A stretch of 32,373 nt of DNA from CAYOHP01 sp964403795 [NCBI: uncultured bacterium]. Its GTDB lineage: Bacteria; Muiribacteriota; UBA6191; CAZXTJ01. Location: NCBI GenBank assembly GCA_964403795.1, contig CAYOHP010000068.1, positions 1 to 32,373 of the forward strand, given 5' to 3'. Under the pieces are notes generated by a model. The model ran no database searches and was not told the origin of the DNA. It worked only from the letters and a program-made list of their open reading frames with translations. The position numbers were made by a program, and so were the translations under genes. Positions 16,071 through 23,828 of the stretch are shown here, piece by piece; position 1 is the first letter of the stretch; each line of letters starts with the position of its first letter.

Positions 16071-17996
16071 ATGGGCATCGCCGAGCTCCTGGCCGAGAAC
16101 GAGACCAAGGACCTGCTCCGGTTCCTGACCGCAGGCAGCGTGGACGACGGCAAGTCGACCCTGATCGGGCGCCTGCTCTATGACTCGAAGACGGTCTACG
16201 AGGACCACCTCCGCTCCCTCGAGAAGGACTCGGCGAAGGGCGGCTCGGCAGGCGGGCGGATCGACTACAGCCTGCTCACCGACGGCCTCAAGGCCGAGCG
16301 CGAGCAGGGGATCACGATCGACGTCGCCTACCGCTTCTTCTCCACGCCCCGGCGGAAGTTCATCATCGCCGACACCCCGGGACACGAGCAGTACACCCGG
16401 AACATGGCGACCGGCGCCTCGACTGCCGATCTCGCCATCCTGCTGGTGGACGCCCGCAAGGGGGTGGTCGACCAGACCCGCCGGCACAGCTTCATCGCCT
16501 CGCTGTTGGGGATCCGGCATGTGGTGGTCTGCATCAACAAGATGGACCTGATGGGGTACTCGGCCGAGGTCTACGAGCGGATCCGACGGGACTACGCGGA
16601 CTTCGCGGCCCGGCTCGAGGTCAGGGATCTCCACTTCATGCCGATCTCGGCGCTCGAGGGCGACAACGTGGTGACCCGGAGTGCCCGGATGCCCTGGTAC
16701 GACGGCCCCTCGCTGCTCCATCTCCTCGAGACGGTGCACATCGCCTCGGACCGGGACCTGATCGACATGCGGTTCCCGGTGCAGTACGTGCTCCGCCAGG
16801 ACCAGGAGTTCCGGGGGTTCTGCGGCACGGTGGCCTCGGGTGTCCTCCGGGAGGGCGACGAGGTCCTGGCGCTCCCGGCCGGGAAGCGCGCCGTCGTGAA
16901 GGGAATCCACACCTGGGAGGGGCGGCGGAAGGAAGCCTTCCCGCCCCTGGCCGTTACGGTCGAGCTCGACCGCGAGGTCGACGTGTCGCGGGGCGACATG
17001 CTGGTCCATCCCGGGAACCTGCCGCGGCGCAGCCGGTCGATCGAGGCGATGCTGGTCTGGCTCGCCGAGGAGCCCATGCAGACCCAGGGGTACTACCTGC
17101 TGAAGCACCAGTCGTCCTCCCTGAAGGCGGAGGTCGAGTCGGTCCGGTACCGGATCGACGTGAACTCGCTGCAGCGCCAGCCCGCGGAACACCTCGGCCT
17201 GAACGAGATCGGCAGGGTCCGCCTGGACCTGTCCCGGGATCTGGCCCACGATCCCTACTCGAAGGCCCGGACCATGGGCGCCTTCGTGCTGATCGACCCG
17301 CTGTCCAACGGGACGGTGGCAGCCGGCATGATCCTGGATCGCGAGTCCGAGGGGCCTGCCTCGGGCGCCGCGGCCGGCGAGCCGGTGGCGGTGCGGAGCC
17401 AGCCCGGGCTGGTGACCTCCGCGGAGCGGACCCAGGCGGCGGGTCACCCCTCCTGTGTGGTCTGGCTCACCGGGCTGCCCAGGAGCGGGAAGACCTCGAT
17501 CGCCTACGGCTTGGAGCGCCGGCTCTTCGACCGGGGCGTCGGGGTGGCGGTCCTGGACGGGGAGAACCTCCGGCTCGGCCTCTCCCGGAACCTGGGATTC
17601 GGGGCCCACGAGCGCAGCGAGCATGTACGCAGGGCCGCCCATGTGGCGAAGCTCCTGGCCGATCTCGGCTGGGTGGTGGTGGTGGCGCTGGTCTCTCCCT
17701 TCGAGGCCGATCGGGAGGCGGCGGCCGGGATCGTGGGCTCCGAGCGCTTCCGGCTGGTCCACCTGGCCGCCCCGCTGGCGGTCTGCGAGGCGCGGGACCC
17801 AAGCGGCCTCTATGCCCGCGCCAGGAGCGGCGAGCTCGACCGGGTCTCCGGCGTGACCGCTCCCTACGAGGTCCCGGGGAAGGCGGACCTGGTGGTCAAC
17901 ACCCACGAGGTCTCGCTGGAGGAGTCGCTCGCCCAGGTCGAGGCGATGCTCCAGGGCATGGGGATCGTGTCCGGGCGTGGGCGTTCCGGGACCTGA
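16071..17996 (+). CDS. cysN: CysN GTPase (sulfate adenylyltransferase subunit 1) fused to a diverged APS kinase domain
   Basis: A 641-aa bifunctional CysNC-type protein. GTPase domain: G1 SVDDGKST (K28), G3 DTPGHEQYTRNM (D101), G4 NKMD (N156), then translation-factor-type beta-barrels to about 440. GTP hydrolysis drives APS formation by CysD. The C-terminal APS kinase-like domain (about 455-632) keeps Walker A (GLPRSGKTS, K474), but several family positions differ from the intact CysC upstream: DGEN at 496-499 for DGDN, RSEHVRR with H518 for the usual Asn, VSPFEADR for ISPF/YRxDR, and DPSGLYARAR for DPKGLY. Its activity may be lowered or its role structural. A linker of about 30 Ala/Gly-rich residues joins the halves. 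The stop overlaps the next gene by 20 nt. Confidence 0.93.
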   Translation: MGIAELLAENETKDLLRFLTAGSVDDGKSTLIGRLLYDSKTVYEDHLRSLEKDSAKGGSAGGRIDYSLLTDGLKAEREQGITIDVAYRFFSTPRRKFIIADTPGHEQYTRNMATGASTADLAILLVDARKGVVDQTRRHSFIASLLGIRHVVVCINKMDLMGYSAEVYERIRRDYADFAARLEVRDLHFMPISALEGDNVVTRSARMPWYDGPSLLHLLETVHIASDRDLIDMRFPVQYVLRQDQEFRGFCGTVASGVLREGDEVLALPAGKRAVVKGIHTWEGRRKEAFPPLAVTVELDREVDVSRGDMLVHPGNLPRRSRSIEAMLVWLAEEPMQTQGYYLLKHQSSSLKAEVESVRYRIDVNSLQRQPAEHLGLNEIGRVRLDLSRDLAHDPYSKARTMGAFVLIDPLSNGTVAAGMILDRESEGPASGAAAGEPVAVRSQPGLVTSAERTQAAGHPSCVVWLTGLPRSGKTSIAYGLERRLFDRGVGVAVLDGENLRLGLSRNLGFGAHERSEHVRRAAHVAKLLADLGWVVVVALVSPFEADREAAAGIVGSERFRLVHLAAPLAVCEARDPSGLYARARSGELDRVSGVTAPYEVPGKADLVVNTHEVSLEESLAQVEAMLQGMGIVSGRGRSGT

Positions 17997-19092
17997 CGCG
18001 ATCGTTCCGCGGTCTCGATCGCAGCTCCCCTGGTTGGTCGCGCTGGAGGCCCTGGCGTTCTCCCTGCCCGTTGCCCGTGGCGACTGCTTCTGGACAGGCA
18101 TCGCCGCCCCGGGGCTCGGGCTCGTCGCCTGGGCGAGCGGTTCTCCCTGGCTGGTCCGGATGCGGGTCCTGGTGGCGATGGGTGCCGCGGCCTATGCGTT
18201 CCATCCCATCCTCTCGGGACTCCAGATCGCAGTGGCCGCAGGGTGGTGGGCGGTGGGAAGGCCGCCTCGATGGTTCCTCCTCGGTCTCTGGATCCTGGCC
18301 GGGCTCGTCGCTCCTTTCCTCGATCCGGGGTCGATCCCCCAGGGGAGGGATCCCGAGGGGCTCACGGTGGCCACCTGGAATGCCGGCTATCCCTGGACCG
18401 GGAAATTCGTGCTGCTCCCGGAGCCGGACCTGGTCGCCACCGGGGTGGACCTTCTGGTCCTGCAGGAGGTCGGGTGGGCGGGCGTCGATCCGGCCGCGGG
18501 GGACCCTGAAAGCCGCCGGCTTCGTCGGATGGAGGAGGCGGTACGAGGTCTGGGGGAGAGGATCGGTCTCTTCCACTTCTGGTCGGATGGCCCGCTCGAG
18601 GGCCGAGCACGCCCGTTCCGGGGAGGTTCGGCAGTCCTGTCCCGGTGGCCGATCCGGGAGGTCCGGGACCCGGAGGGCAGCTGGGGGAGCGTCCCTCCTC
18701 CCCTGCTGTCGATCGCAGGCACTCCGATCGGGGAGGTGCGGCTGCAACCGATCCACCTGTGGCGACCTCCGGGATTGGCGCCCGAGGAGGCCGGCGCCGC
18801 GTTGAAGCGGCTGGCCGCGGATCTGGTCGCCCGGGCCGAGGGCGCCTCGGTGTTCCTGGTCGGCGACACCAACACCTTTCCCTGGACCCGTCACCGTGGC
18901 CTCGAGGCCCATGGATTGATCGAGGCTTGGTCTTCGGGGAGCGGCTACGGGGGAACCTGGCCGAGCTGGTGGCCGGTTGTGCGCCTCGATACCGTCTACG
19001 GCGACTCCCGGACCCGGTGTACCGGCTGGAGGGTGCTCGGGAACTACCGGTCCGATCATCGGGCCCTGGTCGCCAGGTACCGGCTACGGTGA
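17977..19092 (+). CDS. Membrane-anchored endonuclease/exonuclease/phosphatase-family protein
   Basis: A 371-aa protein from the GTG at 17977, which overlaps the cysN stop by 20 nt; no other start precedes the first membrane segment. Four hydrophobic segments occupy about 17-117. The C-terminal EEP (DNase I-like) domain has WNAG (N135), LQE (E164), a SRWPI strand, GDTN (D297, N299) and the catalytic SDH (D360, H361). The family hydrolyses phosphodiester or phosphomonoester bonds in nucleic acids, phosphoinositides or sphingomyelin; the substrate cannot be told from sequence. With an even number of helices and a cytoplasmic N-terminus the catalytic domain would be cytoplasmic, but the topology is uncertain. 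Its overlap with cysN suggests co-expression with sulfate activation. Confidence 0.82.
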   Translation: MGVPGPDAIVPRSRSQLPWLVALEALAFSLPVARGDCFWTGIAAPGLGLVAWASGSPWLVRMRVLVAMGAAAYAFHPILSGLQIAVAAGWWAVGRPPRWFLLGLWILAGLVAPFLDPGSIPQGRDPEGLTVATWNAGYPWTGKFVLLPEPDLVATGVDLLVLQEVGWAGVDPAAGDPESRRLRRMEEAVRGLGERIGLFHFWSDGPLEGRARPFRGGSAVLSRWPIREVRDPEGSWGSVPPPLLSIAGTPIGEVRLQPIHLWRPPGLAPEEAGAALKRLAADLVARAEGASVFLVGDTNTFPWTRHRGLEAHGLIEAWSSGSGYGGTWPSWWPVVRLDTVYGDSRTRCTGWRVLGNYRSDHRALVARYRLR

Positions 19093-19105
19093 GAGTCTCC
19101 CGGGT

Positions 19106-19612
19106 TCAGGCCGGGGGAGCGGTCCCCTGGATCCCGTGCTCGGCCTGGAAGCGGTCGAGGGCCGGGGGGATCAGGGCCTCGAGGCGCTGGGCGCAGGCCT
19201 CGAAGGTGGGCAGGTCCTGGCCGATGGGATCGGCGACCGGCTCCATGTCCCTCCCGAGCGTTGCCCAGGGAGCGAGATGGAAGGCGTTGTCGGCGCCCAG
19301 CATGCGGGCCCTCTGGGCGAGGGGCTCTTCCATCGCGAGCAGCACCGTGGTCTTCATCAGGAGCATCGGGGTCACCAAGCGGGACTTGTGGCCGGTGAGG
19401 TCGAGGCCGCGGCGCTTCATGACCTGGATGGCGAACACGTGGGCCGGGAGGCCGACCGCGTGGTATCCGGCGCTCTCGACCTGGATCCGTCGGGCCAGGC
19501 CGCGGCGAGCCACCTCGGCGGCCAGGAGCACCTCGCCCATGGGGGACCTGCAGATGTTGCCGAAGCAGACCACCAGGATGCGGAACTCCGGCTCGGTGGT
19601 GGGCGGCGGCAT
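19106..19612 (-). CDS. Low-molecular-weight protein tyrosine phosphatase
   Basis: A 168-aa protein from the ATG at 19612; an ATG three codons upstream (19621) is possible, but 19612 lies exactly 7 nt after a TAGGAT box. The P-loop C-x5-R-S is intact (C16 FGNIC R22 S23), and the general acid is in ADPIG (D128). The family dephosphorylates phosphotyrosine proteins such as bacterial tyrosine kinases of exopolysaccharide export; related members act as arsenate reductases. No partner kinase or ars gene is seen here. The gene runs divergently from the chemoreceptor-like gene, with only about 47 nt between the chosen starts, and converges on the EEP gene with 13 nt between the stops. Confidence 0.9.
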   Translation of the reverse strand: MPPPTTEPEFRILVVCFGNICRSPMGEVLLAAEVARRGLARRIQVESAGYHAVGLPAHVFAIQVMKRRGLDLTGHKSRLVTPMLLMKTTVLLAMEEPLAQRARMLGADNAFHLAPWATLGRDMEPVADPIGQDLPTFEACAQRLEALIPPALDRFQAEHGIQGTAPPA

Positions 19613-19619
19613 GCCCGGC

Positions 19620-19625
19620 ATCCTA
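19620..19625 (-). promoter_or_regulatory. -10-like box, leaderless start of the tyrosine phosphatase gene
   Basis: On the minus strand TAGGAT is followed by exactly 7 nt (GCCGGGC) and then the ATG at 19612. No -35 element is evident. It mirrors the box at 19647-19652 on the other strand. Confidence 0.5.
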
Positions 19626-19646
19626 CCGCGGTCCCGGAGGCGATGT

Positions 19647-19652
19647 TAGGAT
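19647..19652 (+). promoter_or_regulatory. Extended -10-like box, leaderless start of the chemoreceptor-like gene
   Basis: TAGGAT preceded by TGT (a TGn extension) and followed by exactly 7 nt (GGTCCCG) before the ATG at 19660. This spacing favours 19660 over the in-frame ATG at 19651, which overlaps the box. Confidence 0.5.
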
Positions 19653-19659
19653 GGTCCCG

Positions 19660-20907
19660 ATGGAGCGGCCCTTCGATCCCGCCGTGGACCTGGTGCTCGA
19701 CCGGCCCCCGGAGCGGCCCGGGGTGGACCTCTCGTCCCCGGGCCTGAGCGGATTCCTCTTCGGGACCTGCGCCGGACTGCTCTTCCTGCTGGTCTTCGAT
19801 TTCTTCGGGAGCCGGGGCGCCCTGGCCCTCGAGACGGTGATCGCAGTGACCCTGGCTTCCTCCTTCGCGTCGGCTGCCGGCAGCGAGCGCATCCGGCGTC
19901 GGGACCAGGCCCTGCTGGCGGCTGTGGAGGCCGCGGCCGAGCGGGTGGAGCGCGGGGAGGATGCCCAGATCGAGCTCCCCGGCCTCGAGGAGCGGCTGCT
20001 GGTCGCCCTCCGACGGCTCGTGAGCGTGAGCGCGGCCGGTGTGTTCGTGGCCGACAGCCTGGCGCGAGAGGTGGCGGCCCGGATCTCGGAACTCCACGGG
20101 GAGGCCAGGAGTGCCGCCGAGGAGATCTCGGCGGCGACCTCGGTGGCCGGCCGGGGCCGGGAAGCCATGGACCAGGCCGGGGACCTCGCCGACACCCTGG
20201 CGGAGGCGGCCCATCGCATCGCCTCGGCGGCCAGCGAGGTCAAGGAGGCCGCGGGCCTCGCCAGCCATACCTGCCGGGACGGGGTGCTGGGAGTCAAGGA
20301 GGCGGTGGCCGGGATGGATCGGATCCGGTCCCAGGTCGAGACCATCGCCGGCCGCATGACCCGGCTGGAGGAGGCCACCTCCCGGATCGAGTCGGTGCTG
20401 AAGTTCATCCAGGAGGTCTCCCGACAGACCGATCTCCTGGCCCTGAATGCCGCCATCGAGGCCGCCGGTGCCGGCCAGGCGGGGGACCGGTTCGGGGTGG
20501 TGGCGGTCGAGGTCAAGCGCCTCGCGGAGCGGACCACCGAGGCCACCGGGAACATCAAGACCCTGGTGGCCGAGATCCTCGCCGAGACCCGGGCCGCGAC
20601 CGCCGCGACCCGGGCCGGTACCGAGATCGCGGCGGAGGGGGAAGACCTGGTCCGCCGCGTCGGGGAAGCCCTGCAGAAGATGTTCGGGGAGGTGGCCCGC
20701 ACCTCCAAGGCGGCCGGCGGGATCAGCGAGGGCGCCGGGAACCAGGTGGGAGTAGCCGCCTCGATGGCGAAGGCGATCGGCGGGGCGAGGGGGGCCATGG
20801 GGGGGCTGGAGGAATCCGCCCACCGGGCCCTGGTCCTGTCCAACGAACTCTCCGAGCGCTGCCGCCTGCTCGCCGAGGAAGCCACGCGGAGGCTGGAGCG
20901 GGGCTGA
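19660..20907 (+). CDS. Chemoreceptor-like (MCP) signalling protein without a periplasmic sensor domain
   Basis: A 415-aa protein from the ATG at 19660 (an ATG at 19651 would add three residues). Two membrane segments at about 30-48 and 54-72 are joined by a very short loop, so no periplasmic ligand domain exists. A HAMP-like or linker helix follows, then a long Ala/Glu-rich coiled-coil signalling domain (about 130-400). The hairpin tip is recognisable (QTDLLALNAAIEAA from Q256), but the conserved AAR-AGE that follows is AAGAGQ, with G270 and Q273 at positions usually Arg and Glu. The Arg normally helps form receptor trimers. No CheA or CheW gene is in the window. It may sense membrane state or be an orphan receptor feeding a non-motility pathway. 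Confidence 0.85.
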   Translation: MERPFDPAVDLVLDRPPERPGVDLSSPGLSGFLFGTCAGLLFLLVFDFFGSRGALALETVIAVTLASSFASAAGSERIRRRDQALLAAVEAAAERVERGEDAQIELPGLEERLLVALRRLVSVSAAGVFVADSLAREVAARISELHGEARSAAEEISAATSVAGRGREAMDQAGDLADTLAEAAHRIASAASEVKEAAGLASHTCRDGVLGVKEAVAGMDRIRSQVETIAGRMTRLEEATSRIESVLKFIQEVSRQTDLLALNAAIEAAGAGQAGDRFGVVAVEVKRLAERTTEATGNIKTLVAEILAETRAATAATRAGTEIAAEGEDLVRRVGEALQKMFGEVARTSKAAGGISEGAGNQVGVAASMAKAIGGARGAMGGLEESAHRALVLSNELSERCRLLAEEATRRLERG

Positions 20908-20989
20908 GTTCCGGCTGTCTCGAGCCGGGCCGGGCGGGAACGGGTCGGCGCGAGCCCGGAGTCCCGGTCCCGGCCGACCCCGGTCGTGC

Positions 20990-20995
20990 TACGTT
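20990..20995 (+). promoter_or_regulatory. Extended -10-like box, leaderless start of the PilZ-cyclase gene
   Basis: TACGTT preceded by TGC (TGn extension) and followed by exactly 7 nt (CCCGGGC) before the GTG at 21003. No Shine-Dalgarno sequence is possible in this spacer. The rest of the 95-nt gap after the chemoreceptor-like gene shows no clear -35 element. Confidence 0.5.
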
Positions 20996-21002
20996 CCCGG
21001 GC

Positions 21003-22952
21003 GTGGCGAAGCTGATCGTTCTGGACGGGCCCCGGGGAGGCGAGGAGATCGACCTTTCCCGGGCCGTGACCCTGGGACGCCATTCCGAGAACACGGTGTC
21101 GATCCCCGACGAGGGCGTCTCGAAGCGCCATGCCTCGATCGAGCTCCGGGGCGAGGGACACCACGTCGTCGATCTGGGCAGCCTGAACGGCACCTATCTC
21201 AACCGGCGTCGGGTGAAGGAAGCGCCGCTGCGCCACCGAGACGAGGTCCGGATCGGGACCACCCGCATGCTGTTCGTGGACCCGCGCCAGGCCCGGCAAC
21301 TCGCCCTGGGCTTGTCGATCCCCCTCCAGGAGGATCCGGTGGCGGCTCCGACCTCCGACCTCGAGAGCGAGACCACCGCGGTCTTCCGGCTCCCGGAGGT
21401 GAGCGAGCCCGACGAACTCGGCCAGTTCATGCGCGAGTTCGAGAAGCTGCACATGGCGTTCCGGGTCGGTGCCGAGCTGACCGGCCTCCTGGAGGAGGGC
21501 GAGGTCGGCCAGAAGGTCCTCGAGAAGATCTTCGAGATCCTTCCCGCCGACCGCGGCTGCGTGTTCCTGCGTGTCCCCGGCTCCTCGGAACTGCAGCAGG
21601 TGGCCGCCCGGGAGGGAAAGGGGAGGGAAGGCGGGGATCTGCGGCTCGACATCTGCCGTCCGCTGCTCCGGGCCGTGGCCGCCCGCAAGGTCGGCCTGCT
21701 GGTGCAGGATCTGGCCCAGGATCGTCGATTCCACGACGGCGACGAACCGCCGTCGGCCAAGTGTGCGATGGCGGTGCCCCTGCTGCGACGTGGACAGGTG
21801 GTCGGGGCCCTCTACCTCGACACCACCTCGCGGCCGATGGCGTTCTCGAGCGAGGATCTCGAGCTGGTGGTGGGCGTGGGCGTCCATGCCGCGGCGGCGG
21901 TGGAGAACCTCAGGCTGTTCCGGGACGTCGAGGGGGAGCGCAAGGCGCGGGAGCGGGTGAGCCGCTTCCTGTCACCCAGCGTGGTGGATCGGGTGGTCCG
22001 GTCCGGCGAGACCCTGAACCTGGGCGGCGAGAAGGCCGACATCACCGTGCTCTTCGCCGATCTCCGGGGTTTCACTCCGCTGGCCGAGCGCATGGCTCCC
22101 GACGAGGTCGTGGTCATGCTGAACGAGTACTTCGAACTGGCGGTCGAGCTCATCTTCAAGTTCGGAGGGACCCTCGACAAGTTCATCGGGGACGCCGTCA
22201 TGGCGTTCTGGGGAGTGCCGGTCCGGAGATCCATCGACTCCCACCTCACGGTACTGGCGGCGGTGAAGCTGCAGGCCGAGCTCCATTGCCTGAACGAGCG
22301 ACGCCGCAAGCTCGGGAAGTCGCCGTTGGGACTGGGCATCGGGATCCACTCGGGGCCGGCGGTAGCCGGCAACCTCGGGACCCAGCGGCGCATGGAGTAC
22401 ACGGTGATCGGCGACACCGTGAACCTCGCCAGCCGGATCCAGGACCTGGCTCCGCCGGGGTGCATCCTGGTCAGCGAGGCCACCCGGGAACGGATGGGGA
22501 ACCTGCTCAAGGTCGAGGCGATGCCGGAGACCCCGATCCAGGGCAGGAAGGGAACCGTGACCCTGCACCGGGTGCATGCCATGTACCTGCAGGAGAAGGT
22601 CGCCCACGAGCTGCGCCGGGAGCGCCGGCTCCAGACCTTCGCCCGGGTCCGCCTGCGGGGCGAGGACGAGCTTCCCTCGGACGGGGTCCTGGTCGACCTC
22701 TCCAGATCCGGGGCGGGTCTGGTCTTCGAGGACGCCCTTCGCTTCCGGTTCGATCCGGGTACCGTCGTCTCGGTCGACCTCGTGGAACCGGGAGTGCCCT
22801 TCTCCGGGCGGGTCACGGGTCGGGTCGCCACGGTGCGCGAGGTCTTCGAGCGCTCGGGGACGGTCTACCTGCATGTCGGCCTGGTCCTGGAGGCCGGAGG
22901 GATGTCCGACTCGCTGGCCGGGTACTTCTTCGGATCCGAGGACGACGGGTAG
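21003..22952 (+). CDS. FHA-GAF-adenylate cyclase-PilZ four-domain protein
   Basis: A 649-aa protein with a GTG start. FHA domain (about 1-95): GR 25-26, SKRH 40-43, N62. GAF domain (about 150-312). Class III cyclase (about 320-515) with metal-binding D353 (FADLRGF), the second Asp in FIGD, substrate Lys in LDKF, and YTVIGDTVNLASR, so probably active on ATP with Thr at the second selectivity site. The C-terminal PilZ domain (about 538-635) has both c-di-GMP motifs: RxxxR at 538-542 and DxSxxG at 565-570, 22 residues apart. This predicts c-di-GMP control of cAMP synthesis. It is a paralogue of the cyclase at 5735 plus PilZ. It is transcribed alone and converges on the ABC permease gene with 3 nt between stops. 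Confidence 0.92.
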   Translation: MAKLIVLDGPRGGEEIDLSRAVTLGRHSENTVSIPDEGVSKRHASIELRGEGHHVVDLGSLNGTYLNRRRVKEAPLRHRDEVRIGTTRMLFVDPRQARQLALGLSIPLQEDPVAAPTSDLESETTAVFRLPEVSEPDELGQFMREFEKLHMAFRVGAELTGLLEEGEVGQKVLEKIFEILPADRGCVFLRVPGSSELQQVAAREGKGREGGDLRLDICRPLLRAVAARKVGLLVQDLAQDRRFHDGDEPPSAKCAMAVPLLRRGQVVGALYLDTTSRPMAFSSEDLELVVGVGVHAAAAVENLRLFRDVEGERKARERVSRFLSPSVVDRVVRSGETLNLGGEKADITVLFADLRGFTPLAERMAPDEVVVMLNEYFELAVELIFKFGGTLDKFIGDAVMAFWGVPVRRSIDSHLTVLAAVKLQAELHCLNERRRKLGKSPLGLGIGIHSGPAVAGNLGTQRRMEYTVIGDTVNLASRIQDLAPPGCILVSEATRERMGNLLKVEAMPETPIQGRKGTVTLHRVHAMYLQEKVAHELRRERRLQTFARVRLRGEDELPSDGVLVDLSRSGAGLVFEDALRFRFDPGTVVSVDLVEPGVPFSGRVTGRVATVREVFERSGTVYLHVGLVLEAGGMSDSLAGYFFGSEDDG

Positions 22953-22955
22953 CCG

Positions 22956-23828
22956 CTAGTCGACGGAGGCCGCGTCCTCGCGGCGGGCCAGGGCGAATCC
23001 CGCCAGGACCAGGAAGAGCACGGTCCAGGCCAGGGCTCCGACTACCAGCTCCCCGGAGATGGGGATCCCGGGGGTCGTCCCGTCCAGGTGGGCCCTCAAG
23101 GCTCCCCAGTCGACCAGGGACCGGCACCGGGTCCAGGTGAAGCGGCTGGCGTCGACGACCCACCCCGGGACGGCCTCGAGGGCCGAGAGCACCCACAGCA
23201 CCAGGTCCAGCGCGTTCCAGGCCAGCAGGCTCCCGAGGGCGAGCACCATGGCTCCCGACTCGCTCGAGGCCAGGGTCGAGACGAGGAAGAAGAAGGCCAC
23301 CGTCGAGAGGTCCACCAGGGCGTAGGCGGAGAGGGCCTCCAGGGTGCGGAGAGGATCGACCCCGGTGCGGAAGGCGGGATCCAGATAGGCGAGTCGCAGG
23401 GCGGCCAGCGTCACCAGGGCGAGGCCCATCACCGAGGCGAGCAGGTAGAACGCCCAGCCGGCCAGGACCTTGCCGGCGAAGACCTGGCGCCGGGACAGCG
23501 GGGCGAGCAGCAGGATCTGGAAGGCCCCCGTGCCGAGCTCGGCGGCCACCATGGATCCCGCCACCAGCGCCATGAAGAAGGTGCCGACCAGGGAGGAGGC
23601 GGCAGCCTGGGCCATCACCAGGGTGTTCAGGAACCGCCGCGGCATGTCGGCCGACAATTCCCCCGAGAGCCGGGCTGCCACCGCCGACTCCCGGACCATG
23701 TCGGCCACCGGCGGGAGGAAGGAGACCAGCACGGCGAGGAGGCCGGCGGCGTTCATGGCGAGCAGGGCCAACCAGCACTTGCGCTGGCGCAGGAGCTTCC
23801 AGAGCTCGAGGCGGGCCACGGTCAGCAT
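22956..23828 (-). CDS. ABC-2 type transporter permease
   Basis: A 290-aa protein with about six membrane segments (near 20-40, 85-110, 125-150, 165-185, 195-220 and 265-283). It starts with ARLELWKLLRQRK, the amphipathic N-terminus typical of ABC-2 permeases. The middle has AELGTGAFQILLLAPLSRRQVFAGK, the coupling region seen in ABC-2 exporters. The ATG overlaps the ATPase stop (ATGCTGA, 7 nt), so the two are translationally coupled. The substrate is unknown; related pairs export drugs, lipids, sodium or glycans. A much longer open frame runs upstream on this strand, but it only shadows the ATPase gene. Confidence 0.88.
   Translation of the reverse strand: MLTVARLELWKLLRQRKCWLALLAMNAAGLLAVLVSFLPPVADMVRESAVAARLSGELSADMPRRFLNTLVMAQAAASSLVGTFFMALVAGSMVAAELGTGAFQILLLAPLSRRQVFAGKVLAGWAFYLLASVMGLALVTLAALRLAYLDPAFRTGVDPLRTLEALSAYALVDLSTVAFFFLVSTLASSESGAMVLALGSLLAWNALDLVLWVLSALEAVPGWVVDASRFTWTRCRSLVDWGALRAHLDGTTPGIPISGELVVGALAWTVLFLVLAGFALARREDAASVD

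Noticed and set aside
20942-20980. GGGTCGGC/GCCGACCC inverted repeat upstream of the PilZ-cyclase gene
   Set aside because: 8-bp arms of very GC-rich sequence over a loop of about 23 nt, which is easily expected by chance at this base composition.
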